Shown one piece after another: positions 1 to 8,108 of a DNA stretch of 64,000 nucleotides; the first letter of the stretch is position 1; every line of letters starts with the position of its first letter. The notes below the pieces were generated by a model, which was not told the DNA's origin, ran no database searches, and saw only the letters and a list, made by a program, of their open reading frames with translations. The translations under genes were made by a program, and so were the position numbers. The stretch is from assembly GCF_038096175.1 (NCBI RefSeq), contig NZ_CP151099.1, positions 4,631,484 through 4,695,483 on the forward strand, read 5' to 3'. The DNA is from Nostoc sp. UHCC 0302 (lineage in GTDB: Bacteria; Cyanobacteriota; Cyanobacteriia; Cyanobacteriales; Nostocaceae).

Positions 1-32
1 GCAGTGCAGTAATTGATGAAGATACAGAGTAA
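1..32 (+). CDS. C-terminal end of an upstream gene (partial)
   Basis: One frame runs from the window edge through nine codons (SAVIDEDTE) to a TAA at 30-32. The acidic tail is compatible with a protein C-terminus, but nine codons prove nothing. In cyanobacteria the following type of SWIM gene often sits just downstream of an SNF2-family helicase gene, so that is a reasonable guess for the missing gene. It is an inference from gene order only. Confidence 0.3.
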   Translation, partial: SAVIDEDTE

Positions 33-42
33 GCAAGCTAGT

Positions 43-103
43 TTCGTAATTCGTAATTCGTAATGATGCTCCGCCCCGCTACGCTAACGTAATTCGTAAT
101 TAC
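43..103. repeat. TAATTCG tandem/dispersed repeat
   Basis: The unit TAATTCG is repeated at 43-64 and again at 87-103 in the spacer before the SWIM gene, separated by a GC-rich core (CTCCGCCCCGCTACGCTAAC). The complementary form (ATTACGAATTACG) recurs at 2204-2264 around a different GC-rich core. This is a dispersed, non-coding short repeat typical of filamentous cyanobacterial spacers. Confidence 0.6.
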
Positions 104-228
104 TGTTCTGTAATGGTTTTAAACATTCCAGATGGGTGGCGTGATTGAGCCGCCTTGTACTAGTTTGGTGAAGTTCTAATTTTTAGTTTTTAATTTTTAA
201 TTAATTTTTAATTTGGAGGAAAGCTACT

Positions 229-1065
229 ATGAGCAATTACACCCTTCAAGCAAGTCGAGAATGGTGGTCACAACGTTGGCTTGATTTGCTAGACTCATAT
301 CGCTTTAAAAAGCGTTTAGAACGTGCTAGAAATTATGCTCGTCAAGGCAATGTTTTGAGCATTGAATTTAAAGGGGCAAAAGTATTAGCTAGAGTTCAAG
401 GCAGTGAAGTAGAACCTTATAAAGTTTCTCTTTCTCTTGACCCATTTACTGATGAACAGTGGGGTTATGTAATAGAAACAATGTCTCATAGGGCAATTTT
501 TGCTGCCAAACTGTTAGCAGGAGAAATGCCACAAAATATCGAAGAAGTTTTCACGACTAATGGTCTTTCGTTATTTCCTTTTACACTCTCGGATGTTCAC
601 AGTAAATGCTCTTGTCCTGATAAAGCAAATCCTTGTAAGCATATTGGGGCTATTTACTATCAGTTAGGCGATCGCTTTAGTGAAGATCCGTTCGTACTAT
701 TTCAATTGCGCGGACGCACTAAAGAGCAAATTATTAGTGATTTACGGCATTTACGTAGTATTAGAGTTGAAGCTAACACTACTGAAACATCTGATGTTCA
801 ACAGTCAATTCCTCACAATCAATACTCAGTAAAAATAGATTCTTTCTGGCAATATAATGAGCCATTAGAATCATCTTTAGTAGTGATTGCACCATCAAGT
901 AGCGAGACAATATTAGATGTGTTAGGAACAATTCCTTTAGCTAAGGAAGAGGAAAATGCTGTAAATTTAAATTCTGGTGATGTCGTAATGAACTATTTAA
1001 ATACAGTTTATAAAGATGTTAGCCAGAAAGCCATTTTAGCGGCAATGAATGTTGGGGGGAGTTGA
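229..1065 (+). CDS. SWIM zinc-finger domain protein
   Basis: A 278-residue protein with the SWIM signature CxCx6CxH: Cys127, Cys129, Cys136 and His138 in the stretch CSCPDKANPCKHIGA. SWIM domains bind zinc and are thought to mediate DNA or protein contacts. Bacterial members often accompany SNF2-type helicases. The N-terminal 120 residues are rich in Arg, Lys and Trp, as is usual for this family, and the C-terminal 100 residues are acidic and poorly characterised. The ATG is preceded by a good ribosome binding site, GGAGGA at 215-220. The gene is followed by a structured spacer that may terminate its transcript. Family assignment is firm; the cellular role is unknown. Confidence 0.85.
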   Translation: MSNYTLQASREWWSQRWLDLLDSYRFKKRLERARNYARQGNVLSIEFKGAKVLARVQGSEVEPYKVSLSLDPFTDEQWGYVIETMSHRAIFAAKLLAGEMPQNIEEVFTTNGLSLFPFTLSDVHSKCSCPDKANPCKHIGAIYYQLGDRFSEDPFVLFQLRGRTKEQIISDLRHLRSIRVEANTTETSDVQQSIPHNQYSVKIDSFWQYNEPLESSLVVIAPSSSETILDVLGTIPLAKEEENAVNLNSGDVVMNYLNTVYKDVSQKAILAAMNVGGS

Positions 1066-1418
1066 CTGGTGGGTAATTGACTAATTTTATTGCATATACG
1101 CGCTTAAAAATAAGTATGGCTGCCTTGGACTTGAAACTTGTATTTATTAGAAAGAGCAAAGATGTCAGTCGTCTATAAATTGGAGTCTGGCTTGTGAAGC
1201 AGCCCGGTGGCTCCCGATAAGCGACTGCATCAAGCTTAATAGTGAATGAATAAGTAGGTTTGAGACCCCATCCGAATCGGAGATTTGCAGGTCTTTAATT
1301 AGGTGGGGTCTAAAAACCTCATCTAATTGCATTATCAATTCTGGATTCTGGATTGTGACTTGTTATTCATTACCAATCATTGAATGCTATAAAAGCAGAG
1401 TAATCCAGTCAAATCAAC
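1066..1418 (+). ncRNA. Spacer with strong RNA-like secondary structure (candidate ncRNA)
   Basis: No protein gene is evident in these 353 bases. Two long-range helices can be drawn by eye. The first pairs 1161-1171 (GATGTCAGTCG) with 1222-1231 (CGACTGCATC), ten pairs with one bulged T. It encloses GGAG/CTCC (1182-1185 with 1211-1214) and a GCTT/AAGC hairpin (1191-1201). The second pairs 1263-1270 (AGACCCCA) with 1304-1311 (TGGGGTCT) and extends by a G-T wobble; it contains an inner CCGA/TCGG. The first domain has several nested helices, which favours a structured RNA over a simple terminator. The second hairpin, followed by TAAAAACC, lacks a T-run. Strand is assumed from the flanking genes. 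I cannot match it to a known RNA family. Confidence 0.4.
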
Positions 1419-1718
1419 ATGGAACTCCAAACTAGAATTATTTCGGTAGAACTTGCCGATGGTACAAGTGTCAGAGTTGAAGCTACACCAATTGGTGAGC
1501 GTAAAATAAACTTTCAAACCCGACCTTTTAATGAAGTAACCGTGGGTATAGAATCTCTTACTAAGGAAATTGCAGAAGCATTACACAAAGTTAAGCCTGA
1601 TAGAGCAAGTGTGAAATTTGGTATAGATATTGGTATTGAATCAGGGAAACTCATACCCTTATTAGTCAAAGGTACTTCTACAGCCAATATAGAGATTACT
1701 TTAGAATGGGGTAACTAG
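1419..1718 (+). CDS. Trypco1 (CU044_2847 family) domain protein
   Basis: A 99-residue protein made up almost entirely of one domain. Its pattern (an N-terminal strand with VELADGTSVRVEA, then a central helix TKEIAEALHKVKPDRASVKFGIDIG, given here only as a landmark from about residue 49, and a final strand ending in ITLEW) fits trypsin-co-occurring domain 1. These domains usually appear next to or fused with trypsin-like proteases and other effectors, often in predicted conflict or stress systems. Here it stands alone: the upstream neighbour is a SWIM protein and the downstream gene is on the other strand. No protease lies within several kilobases. Function is unknown; the family call rests on pattern recognition. 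Confidence 0.65.
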   Translation: MELQTRIISVELADGTSVRVEATPIGERKINFQTRPFNEVTVGIESLTKEIAEALHKVKPDRASVKFGIDIGIESGKLIPLLVKGTSTANIEITLEWGN

Positions 1719-1948
1719 CTGCTTTCTAAAGAATACGACTGATCATATTGGCAAACAGTTATTTAGATTTAGCTATGAATACGATAAATTTCCGAAAAAG
1801 CGAACGAGTAATTTTAGTTACTAACTTAACAAAAAGATTGCATTTGTATTAATTAATATTCAGACTAGTAAAAAGGAATTCTTCTGTAAAGCTTATCAAT
1901 AAGTAGAATTATTTTGGCGATCGCAACAATATTGACCGCCAAAATATC

Positions 1949-2143
1949 TCACTGTCCAAACTCAAGCCTAGCCTGTTCAACTAACTCCCCTGTCACAACT
2001 TCTTGCTCTGCTTGACGAGCCAGTTGCTCAATTCGGGCTTTAGCTTGAGCGCGAGCAAAATAGGGAATATTTTTTAATTTTGCCTTAGCTTCCTCTGTCC
2101 ATCGCAAAACATCTATAAAATTGGACTCACTCATAGAATTCAT
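1949..2143 (-). CDS. PCP_red domain protein (ChlB/BchB C-terminal-like)
   Basis: A 64-residue protein consisting only of the PCP_red domain, the small helical module otherwise found at the C-terminus of the BchB/ChlB subunit of light-independent protochlorophyllide reductase. Landmarks are W15 and the run of IPYFAR (28-33), followed by a helix with [11 protein letters not shown] and a closing [10 protein letters not shown]. Stand-alone copies are common in cyanobacteria; in the full enzyme this region helps to form the active site, but free copies have no known activity. It starts at an ATG at 2143; a second in-frame Met follows three codons later. No other chlorophyll gene is adjacent. Confidence 0.75.
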   Translation of the reverse strand: MNSMSESNFIDVLRWTEEAKAKLKNIPYFARAQAKARIEQLARQAEQEVVTGELVEQARLEFGQ

Positions 2144-2203
2144 ACCTTTATGTAAACGATGATTAAATCACAGATAGGGAACCACTTTTAGCAAGCTTTT
2201 TCG

Positions 2204-2264
2204 AGTAATTACGAATTACGAACCTGTGCTGAGCGACGCCGAAGCATTACGAATTACAAATTAG
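2204..2264. repeat. ATTACGAATTACG dispersed repeat
   Basis: Copies of ATTACGAATTAC occur at 2206-2220 and 2246-2258 around a GC-rich core. It is the complement of the repeat at 43-103 and lies in the spacer between the PCP_red gene and pgi. Confidence 0.55.
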
Positions 2265-2313
2265 TTAAGCATCCCAGTGCCGAAGTTTGCACTTCAAAAC
2301 AAGGATGCTTAAC
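2264..2313 (-). terminator. Hairpin downstream of pgi
   Basis: A perfect 11-bp inverted repeat, GTTAAGCATCC (2264-2274) and GGATGCTTAAC (2303-2313), with an inner GAAGT/ACTTC helix. It lies just past the stop of pgi, which is read leftwards. The T-run on the exit side is weak (TAATTTG), so the terminator role is plausible rather than certain. Confidence 0.45.
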
Positions 2314-2375
2314 CATCAAAAATGTTGCATTAACAACAATTCTGAAACTAGCTTATGATGTAAAATTTATGCCAA

Positions 2376-3962
2376 TCAATTAGCAGAAACTTTCAAACTG
2401 CTGGGCTGTCCGAGATCACCTTGCAAAACTACACCGCGTTGATTAGCGTGCAGATGCCGCAAAATCTTGTAAATTGCCTCAATTTGGTCGGATGCGCCTG
2501 CTTTTTGGGCAAGTTCAGCGATAGAAAGAGCTGTATTTTCTTTTTGCAGAGCCGATACGACTCGTGTTTGCAAATCGAGAATAACGGCAGCAGCTTTTTT
2601 ACCAGCTTCTACCCCTGGTTGATGGTAGGCGTTGATGTTGACTAAGCTTGCATAAAAACCAACAGCGCGTTCATACAAAGCGATTAATGCACCTACAGTG
2701 CGGGCATTAACTTCGGGAATGGTGACTGTAATCGAATCGCGTTGATTTTCATAAAGCGCTTGTCGGGTTCCTTGCAGAAAACCGGAAAGATAATCGCCTG
2801 ATGTAACTCCTGGATCTAATTCAGGGGATGGGCCTTTACGGTCTTCTAAAACTTCAATGAAAGTAGCAAAGAAATTCGGTACACCCTCGCGCAACTGCTG
2901 CACGTAAGCGTGTTGGTCTGTTGAGCCTTTGTTTCCGTAAACGGCGATGCCTTGATGGACAATGTTACCGTCTAAGTCTTTTTCCTTACCCAAGGATTCC
3001 ATTACCAGCTGTTGCAAGTAGCGGCTGAATAACAACAAGCTGTCCTTGTAAGGTAGGACAACCATATCTTTTTCACCACGTCCATTACCAGAAAAATACC
3101 AAGATAAAGCCAACAGGGCAGCTGGGTTCTTTTTTACATCTGGGACGCGGGTGGCGTCATCCATTTCTTTTGCACCTTCGAGCATGGCGCGAACATCGAT
3201 ACCCTGTAATGCAGCTGGTACTAGCCCCACAGCAGATAGTTCTGAGGTGCGTCCTCCCACCCAGTCAAACATGGGAAATCTGGCAAGCCAACCTTCAGAT
3301 TTAGCAACTTTATCAAGGTTACTATCAGGGCTGGTAATGGCTACCGCATATTGGGCAAAGTCCAAATTGTGACCAGCATAGGCTTTTTTAACTTCAATCA
3401 TCCCGTTGCGAGGTTCTGGCGTCCCTCCAGATTTAGAGATCACCAATACCAAAGTGCTAGCTAGGTTGTTTCGCAAATGGTTGAGAACGCGATCAATACC
3501 TGCGGGATCGCTGTTGTCAATAAAGTGAATTTTTAGCGACGGGTAATCAGAAACGAGCGCTTCCGCGACGAATTCGGGGCCGAGGGCGGAACCACCAATA
3601 CCAATAGAGATAATATCGGTGAAGCGGCTGGCTCTGGGAGGATGAATAGCACCTGTTTGGACTTTTTCCGCAAAGGCTTCGATTTGTTCTAGGGTTTGGA
3701 CAATTTCTTGTGTAAGTTCTGGTGTGGGTGCTAAATCAGGATTTCGCAGCCAGTAATGTCCAACCATGCGGTTCTCGTCTGGATTAGCGATCGCACCCTT
3801 CTCCAGTTCCGCCATATCCGCAAACGCCTTGTCAAACTTCGGCCGCAACGATTCCACAAAGGTATCATCGAACCGCATCCGACTCACATCTAGGTACAGT
3901 CCTAATCCCTCGTGGAAATATAACCAATCTTGGTATCGTTGCCAAAGTGCCCTAGCATCCAT
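2376..3962 (-). CDS. pgi: Glucose-6-phosphate isomerase
   Basis: A 528-residue cytosolic enzyme that interconverts glucose-6-phosphate and fructose-6-phosphate, linking glycogen, the oxidative pentose phosphate pathway and the Calvin cycle. Visible landmarks are the phosphate-binding [10 protein letters not shown] (121-130) and SKSGGTPE (176-183), [11 protein letters not shown], the catalytic glutamate in QLVMESLGK, the histidine in [10 protein letters not shown] and the lysine in VEAGKKAA. The length is normal for the cyanobacterial form. The ATG at 3962 opens directly into the expected N-terminal helix ([13 protein letters not shown]). It is transcribed alone; the neighbours are unrelated. 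No damage is seen. Confidence 0.97.
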   Translation of the reverse strand: MDARALWQRYQDWLYFHEGLGLYLDVSRMRFDDTFVESLRPKFDKAFADMAELEKGAIANPDENRMVGHYWLRNPDLAPTPELTQEIVQTLEQIEAFAEKVQTGAIHPPRASRFTDIISIGIGGSALGPEFVAEALVSDYPSLKIHFIDNSDPAGIDRVLNHLRNNLASTLVLVISKSGGTPEPRNGMIEVKKAYAGHNLDFAQYAVAITSPDSNLDKVAKSEGWLARFPMFDWVGGRTSELSAVGLVPAALQGIDVRAMLEGAKEMDDATRVPDVKKNPAALLALSWYFSGNGRGEKDMVVLPYKDSLLLFSRYLQQLVMESLGKEKDLDGNIVHQGIAVYGNKGSTDQHAYVQQLREGVPNFFATFIEVLEDRKGPSPELDPGVTSGDYLSGFLQGTRQALYENQRDSITVTIPEVNARTVGALIALYERAVGFYASLVNINAYHQPGVEAGKKAAAVILDLQTRVVSALQKENTALSIAELAQKAGASDQIEAIYKILRHLHANQRGVVLQGDLGQPSSLKVSAN

Positions 3963-4074
3963 AGGGAAATCTCAAGTAAAGTGTTTTTCAAAAACAAGTT
4001 TAATGTAAGGTAATAGCGATCCCTGCCTAGCCTTATACAGTTTACAGTTTTAAGTGTTTGCTTAACTCCTCACC

Positions 4075-4332
4075 TTAAACATCTGGCATAGGGATGACAC
4101 GCAAAAACTTCACGATTTCACCCCTAATTTCTATGCCTATCAGATAATTATCTAGCGTAAAGCGGTAAAAAATCCCTTCACCATCAAGCTGTCGCAGTTC
4201 TGGTAGTCCATGCAACTGCCACTTTTGGGCAAACTCGACAAACACAAAATCATACACCCGCTCGTAAGCAGCAGGTTCTAAATTTTTCAGGTCTAGCAAA
4301 AAAGACCTTGCATAGCGCACTTCCAGAGTCAC
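4075..4332 (-). CDS. RelE/ParE-superfamily toxin-like protein
   Basis: An 85-residue protein with the RelE/ParE fold pattern: an N-terminal strand, two helices (SFLLDLKNLEPAAYERVYDF), then strands with LPELRQLDGEGIFYRF, the YLIGIEI strand and a closing VKFLRVIPM. RelE-family toxins cleave mRNA or block gyrase. The basic residues usually needed for ribosome-dependent cleavage are sparse apart from R45, R55 and R76, so activity is uncertain. The start is a GTG at 4330-4332. The probable antitoxin gene lies upstream on the same strand, but 234 bases away instead of overlapping. Confidence 0.65.
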   Translation of the reverse strand: MTLEVRYARSFLLDLKNLEPAAYERVYDFVFVEFAQKWQLHGLPELRQLDGEGIFYRFTLDNYLIGIEIRGEIVKFLRVIPMPDV

Positions 4333-4566
4333 TAGGCGTTATACCATTTTGGTTTGGATTTTAGATTTTGCGGAAAGTCTAAGCAAAGGAAGCCTCCACT
4401 CAAACTTTCCAAGACAGATTTTGAATTGTGTTCGCGTAGCGTCTCAAAGAGTAAAGAGCCACTGGATAAGCTTTTAGACGCTCAATTTCTCGCAATCATT
4501 ATTCAAATTGGGTTACGTTAACCAAAACTTTAGGGTTACTGGTACGAACTCGAAACCACTTCTCTA

Positions 4567-4764
4567 TCAGAAAAACATTAAGAGTCGTACCGCTTCATCA
4601 TAGGTTAAGACATCCCACGGTTGCTGCGATTGCTTGACTTGTTGTATTGCCCTTAGCATATAAAAGTCACAGTGTAAAGCTTCGAGAATATCCCAAATGC
4701 TTTGCAAATCCTCATCGGCTAACTGCTCGATTAAGTGATGCATTCTAAGTCGCAGCAAATTCAT
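4567..4764 (-). CDS. Probable antitoxin-like small protein
   Basis: A 65-residue helical protein (LRMHHLIEQLADEDLQSIWDILEALHCDFYMLRAIQQVKQ from about residue 6, cited as a landmark in two halves: LIEQLADEDLQSIWDIL and LHCDFYMLRAIQQ) ending in LTYDEAVRLLMFF. Short proteins of this shape precede RelE-type toxin genes in many cyanobacteria and act as antitoxin; this one precedes the toxin at 4075-4332. The gap of 234 bases between them is longer than usual and contains a fragment of a dispersed repeat (TGTTCGCGTAGCGTCTC at about 4429-4445), which suggests an insertion between the two genes. Assignment is by context and general similarity. Confidence 0.5.
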   Translation of the reverse strand: MNLLRLRMHHLIEQLADEDLQSIWDILEALHCDFYMLRAIQQVKQSQQPWDVLTYDEAVRLLMFF

Positions 4765-5073
4765 ATGTCAATTAAGTAGGTCATAATAATGAACACATTA
4801 AGGTTGGGCATGGGGCATTGTTTTGGAAACAAGCAGTAAACAATCTTTAATTAATTTGCTTTATTTCCGTATACTTACTTATTACCGAAACAAACTAAGA
4901 CCAACAATAAATAGTATTCCCATAAAATTCCCCAGGATTAACGGCAATGCAAGACTATCCTCAAGCTAAACTACCCGTAGAAACTGCGAGTGGTTGAGAG
5001 TGGGAGAAATGAGGCAGATGAGAATGCCCAATGCCCGATACCCAATGCCCTCTTGACAAATAACTAAATTCAT
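4765..5073. other. Spacer upstream of the amino acid transporter genes
   Basis: This 309-bp spacer separates the leftward antitoxin from the rightward permease, so it should hold promoters for both. It is AT-rich with an imperfect CCAATGCCC/CCGATACCC repeat at about 5025-5050, part of the heptamer-like repeats found elsewhere here. No gene is seen. Confidence 0.5.
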
Positions 5074-6207
5074 ATGGCTGACTATCTAATTTTTTTAGCA
5101 ATCTCTACAGCTACTTTTGCTCTATTTGCTCTAGGACTCAACTTACACTGGGGCTTCACAGGGTTAATTAACTTTGGTCATATTGCTTTTATGACGCTTG
5201 GAGCATACACAACTGTGTTGTTAAGCTTAAAGGGCGTTCCCTTATTAATATCGGCAGCGGCTGGGGCAATTGTTGCCGCTCTGTTGGGTTTGATAATTGG
5301 TTTCGCTACTCTGCGCTTACGAGAAGATTATCTGGCAATTGTCACCATCGGTGTTGGGGAACTAATTCGTTTGGTGGTGAATAATCAGGAGTTACCTGTA
5401 GGTGATACCTGGACATCTGGGGCTTTTGGTGTGCAAAGTTATCCCATCCCCCTATCCACAGAACCAAATTTGTTGGTCAGATTTGTGATGATTGGGCTTT
5501 TAACTTTGTTAACTGCTGTCACTTTTTTTACGTTGTGGCGGTGGATTCGCACTACTCAAATATCTCGGACTACTGATTTAGGTAAAAAGTTGACTAGCAA
5601 GCAAGAATTGGCATCGCGCTTGGTAGTAGGAATTTTGTTCGCCCTATTAGCAGCAGCGATTTATGTTTCTGGGGTAATCGCTCTGTATAACTACAACCCA
5701 AAAGCGGGTTTAATGTTGGTGTCGCTGTTAGTATTAGCGTTTGTATTCTGGCGGTTAGAAATTTTGGTACGATCGCCTTGGGGTCGAATCCTCAAAGCCA
5801 TCCGTGAAGATGAAGAAATCCCCAAAGCATTAGGCAAAAACGTCTTTTGGTATAAGTTACAATCTCTCACACTGGGTGGTGCGATCGCAGGTATCGCTGG
5901 TGCTTTATTCGCTTGGCAACTCAGCGCCATTTACCCTGATAATTTTCAACCACAACTCACCTTTGACACCTGGATTATAGTGATTTTAGGTGGCGCTGGT
6001 AACAATGTCGGGACAATTTTAGGTGCAGTAATTTACTTTGCTTACGATGCGATTACGCGGGAAGTCTTACCAAGAATTGTCTCCCTCGATGAAGCGCGTT
6101 TGGGTGCATTTCGGATCATGGTAATCGGTCTCATTTTGATGGTACTGATGATTTGGCGACCTCAAGGTATTTTAGGTAAAAAGGAGGAACTCACCCTTGG
6201 TAAATAA
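5074..6207 (+). CDS. Branched-chain/neutral amino acid ABC transporter permease (LivM/NatD type)
   Basis: A 377-residue inner-membrane permease with about ten hydrophobic segments. Family landmarks are GLNLHWGFTGLINFGHIAF near residue 21, the cytoplasmic coupling loop with SPWGRILKAIREDEE (about 234-248) that meets the ATPase, and GGAGNNVGTILGA near 305. It belongs to the LivM branch of amide/amino acid uptake permeases; in cyanobacteria the nearest characterised relatives are the NatD subunits of the N-II neutral amino acid system. An insert between the second and third conserved blocks (around 165-185) is hydrophilic. It overlaps the ATPase gene by 11 bases, so the two are co-translated. 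No binding protein or second permease gene is present, as is common for the scattered nat genes. Confidence 0.85.
   Translation: MADYLIFLAISTATFALFALGLNLHWGFTGLINFGHIAFMTLGAYTTVLLSLKGVPLLISAAAGAIVAALLGLIIGFATLRLREDYLAIVTIGVGELIRLVVNNQELPVGDTWTSGAFGVQSYPIPLSTEPNLLVRFVMIGLLTLLTAVTFFTLWRWIRTTQISRTTDLGKKLTSKQELASRLVVGILFALLAAAIYVSGVIALYNYNPKAGLMLVSLLVLAFVFWRLEILVRSPWGRILKAIREDEEIPKALGKNVFWYKLQSLTLGGAIAGIAGALFAWQLSAIYPDNFQPQLTFDTWIIVILGGAGNNVGTILGAVIYFAYDAITREVLPRIVSLDEARLGAFRIMVIGLILMVLMIWRPQGILGKKEELTLGK
6181..6187 (+). promoter_or_regulatory. Ribosome binding site fixing the TTG start of the ATPase gene
   Basis: AAGGAGG lies nine bases before a TTG at 6197. No ATG or GTG is available nearby in this frame, so this strong site makes the TTG start credible. 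It sits inside the 3' end of the permease gene. Confidence 0.7.
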
Positions 6208-7000
6208 CCAGTCATCACAACTTCCTCTTGATTCATCGCAACTTCCCTTACTGGTAGCCACTGGACTTTCTAAAAGTTTTGGTGGTATCAAAGCAGTCAA
6301 CGATGCAAAAATCGAAGTTGCTAGAGGCAGCATCACGGGCTTAATTGGCCCTAATGGTGCTGGTAAAACAACTTTATTTAACTTACTCTCAAACTTTATC
6401 CGCTCAGATAAGGGACGGGTAATTTTTGATGGGGAACCAATTCATCACTTACAACCATACCAAATCGCCCAGCAAGGAGTAGTACGCACCTTTCAAGTTG
6501 CTAGGACTCTTTCGCGGTTGTCAGTGTTAGAAAATATGCTGTTAGCAGCACAAAAACAGACAGGTGAGAACTTTTGGCAAGTGCAGTTGCAACCGCACAT
6601 CGTTGCTAAAGAAGAAAAGCAACTCCAAGAGCGAGCAATGTTCTTGTTAGAATCAGTGGGTTTGGCACAAAAGGCTCATGACTACGCTGGTAGTTTGTCT
6701 GGTGGACAACGCAAGCTACTAGAAATGGGACGCGCCTTGATGGCTGATCCGAAGTTAATTTTGTTAGATGAACCAGCGGCTGGGGTGAATCCGAGATTAA
6801 TTGATGATATATGCGATCGCATTATCGCTTGGAACCGCCAAGACGGGATGACGTTTTTAATTATTGAACACAATATGGATGTAATTATGTCTTTGTGCGA
6901 TCGCGTTTGGGTACTTGCAGAAGGACAAAACTTAGCTGATGGTACACCAGCAGAAATTCAAACTAATCCGAAAGTTTTAGAAGCTTATTTAGGTAAATAA
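6197..7000 (+). CDS. Branched-chain/neutral amino acid ABC transporter ATPase (LivG type)
   Basis: A 267-residue ATPase energising the permease encoded immediately upstream. It has Walker A GPNGAGKTT, the ABC signature LSGGQRKLLE, Walker B LILLDEPAAG and the switch histidine in IIEHNMD. The Gly-Val-Asn-Pro after Walker B (AAGVNP) and the region RTFQVARTLSRLSVLENM are typical of LivG-like subunits, as opposed to LivF. The start is TTG at 6197, overlapping the permease stop and preceded by AAGGAGG. The first 16 residues (VNNQSSQLPLDSSQLP) are low-complexity and contain a short duplication (SSQLPL). In cyanobacteria the equivalent subunit of the N-II system is called NatA; I do not assign the symbol. 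Confidence 0.88.
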   Translation: MVNNQSSQLPLDSSQLPLLVATGLSKSFGGIKAVNDAKIEVARGSITGLIGPNGAGKTTLFNLLSNFIRSDKGRVIFDGEPIHHLQPYQIAQQGVVRTFQVARTLSRLSVLENMLLAAQKQTGENFWQVQLQPHIVAKEEKQLQERAMFLLESVGLAQKAHDYAGSLSGGQRKLLEMGRALMADPKLILLDEPAAGVNPRLIDDICDRIIAWNRQDGMTFLIIEHNMDVIMSLCDRVWVLAEGQNLADGTPAEIQTNPKVLEAYLGK

Positions 7001-7040
7001 CTTATCAGCTAGAAACAAGGAAGCTCAGATTGAATCTGAA

Positions 7041-7067
7041 GTAGGGGCGTATTACAAACGCCCCTAC
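7041..7067. terminator. Palindrome between convergent genes (bidirectional terminator-like)
   Basis: Perfect 10-bp inverted repeat GTAGGGGCGT / ACGCCCCTAC with a 7-base loop, lying between the ends of the rightward ATPase gene and the leftward HIT gene. T-runs are poor, but the sequence also resembles a palindrome widely dispersed in Nostoc-type genomes, so it may be a repeat that serves as a terminator. Confidence 0.5.
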
Positions 7068-7071
7068 GAAT

Positions 7072-7563
7072 CTACGAATTACAAATTAGTACAAATTCTT
7101 GGCGGATTTTGGCGGCGGTTTCTGCTGCTTGGGCGTCGCTTACCCACTTGCCTAAACCTAATTGATTCCATAACTTTTTTATCCGTAGATAAATTAATAG
7201 TACTAGGTTTCCTACAGGCATATCTGAGGTGCGAGGAATAACGTGGAAGTGGATGTGTTTGACTTGTTCCCCCCAAGAACAAACATGAATTTTAGCTGGT
7301 TGAACTACCTGTGAAAGTGCTAAACAAGTGCTTTGGATAATTTTACCCAATGCGATCGCCTCTTCTGGTGTAAGTTCTGCTAAATGTTCACAATGTCGTT
7401 TGAGTTTGATAATTAAATATCCTGGTAACAGAACAGGGCTGAGAGAATGTTCTACAACCCAGTAATTATCTTCGTAAATAACTCCCCCAGGCGCTTTTAC
7501 CTTTCCAGCTAGTACATTGCAAGCAAGACACCCTTCCATCAACATAACTAAAACCCACGCCAA
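7072..7563 (-). CDS. HIT-family (histidine triad) hydrolase
   Basis: Up to 163 residues. The catalytic histidine triad is seen as HIHFHV, preceded by VCSWGEQVK, the usual HIT spacing. These small proteins hydrolyse nucleotide-phosphoramidate or dinucleoside bonds; the substrate cannot be told from sequence. A CLAC pair (near residue 13) and a PGYLIIKLKRHCEHLAEL segment complete the fold. The longest frame overlaps the upstream ArsR gene by 16 bases. An ATG three codons further in, or the second Met before EGCLACN (at about 7539), could also be the true start. The genes are likely co-transcribed with the regulator. Confidence 0.85.
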   Translation of the reverse strand: MAWVLVMLMEGCLACNVLAGKVKAPGGVIYEDNYWVVEHSLSPVLLPGYLIIKLKRHCEHLAELTPEEAIALGKIIQSTCLALSQVVQPAKIHVCSWGEQVKHIHFHVIPRTSDMPVGNLVLLIYLRIKKLWNQLGLGKWVSDAQAAETAAKIRQEFVLICNS

Positions 7564-8108
7564 TAAATCCCATTGTTTCGCTGCATTAACTGGTAACCAA
7601 TTAACTCTCGTCGTAAGGTAGCGTAGTCAGCATGATAGCACTTGAGAATTTCATTAACCGTGCGTTCTGGGTACTGAACCCCCACTTCAAACTTGTTCGC
7701 TAACCACTTGAGAATTACTAGGCGCTTTTTGCGGCTAGCGGGAATTTCTTTGAGGTTGTCGCCCTCAAAATAGTTCTTTAAGACTTTAGTTTCCCAAGCT
7801 TCAGTATCCACATCTTCAATCAAAGATGCAATTTGCTCCGGGGCGAAAATTTTCTTGCTGATACTTTGCAAAGCCTCGCTATCCAATTGATATAGACGGC
7901 TATTCCCTTCAGGACGCATAGTTACTAAATTCAATTCCTTGAGTTTTGCCAGATGATGAGATACCGTCGGTTCTTTGAGTTGTAATAGCACCGCCAATTC
8001 TTCGACGCTACACTCCTGGTTCGCTAGAATACCAACAATCTTCAAGCGGCTCTCGTCTGCTAAAGCTTTAAAAAATTGCAGCAGGTTCTGAAATTGTTCT
8101 TTTTTCAT
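7548..8108 (-). CDS. ArsR-type regulator with C-terminal DUF2087
   Basis: A 186-residue protein. Residues about 8-75 form an ArsR winged helix (ALADESRLKIVGILAN, then LKEPTVSHHLAKLKELNL for helix 3 and recognition helix, and the wing RPEGNSRLYQL). Residues about 115-186 are DUF2087 (KKRLVILKWLANKFEVG, YPERTVNEIL, ATLRRELIGYQLMQRNNGIYWR). No CxC metal site of the ArsR/SmtB kind is visible, so a metal ligand is unlikely at the usual helix. Proteins of this arrangement are widespread in cyanobacteria and firmicutes without a known effector. The gene overlaps the HIT hydrolase gene downstream by 16 bases, so it probably controls its own two-gene operon. Confidence 0.85.
   Translation of the reverse strand: MKKEQFQNLLQFFKALADESRLKIVGILANQECSVEELAVLLQLKEPTVSHHLAKLKELNLVTMRPEGNSRLYQLDSEALQSISKKIFAPEQIASLIEDVDTEAWETKVLKNYFEGDNLKEIPASRKKRLVILKWLANKFEVGVQYPERTVNEILKCYHADYATLRRELIGYQLMQRNNGIYWRGF

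Noticed and set aside
1161-1311. Known housekeeping RNA (6S, SRP RNA, tmRNA or RNase P RNA) in the structured spacer
   Set aside because: None of the diagnostic sequences I know for these RNAs is present, so I left it as an unnamed candidate.
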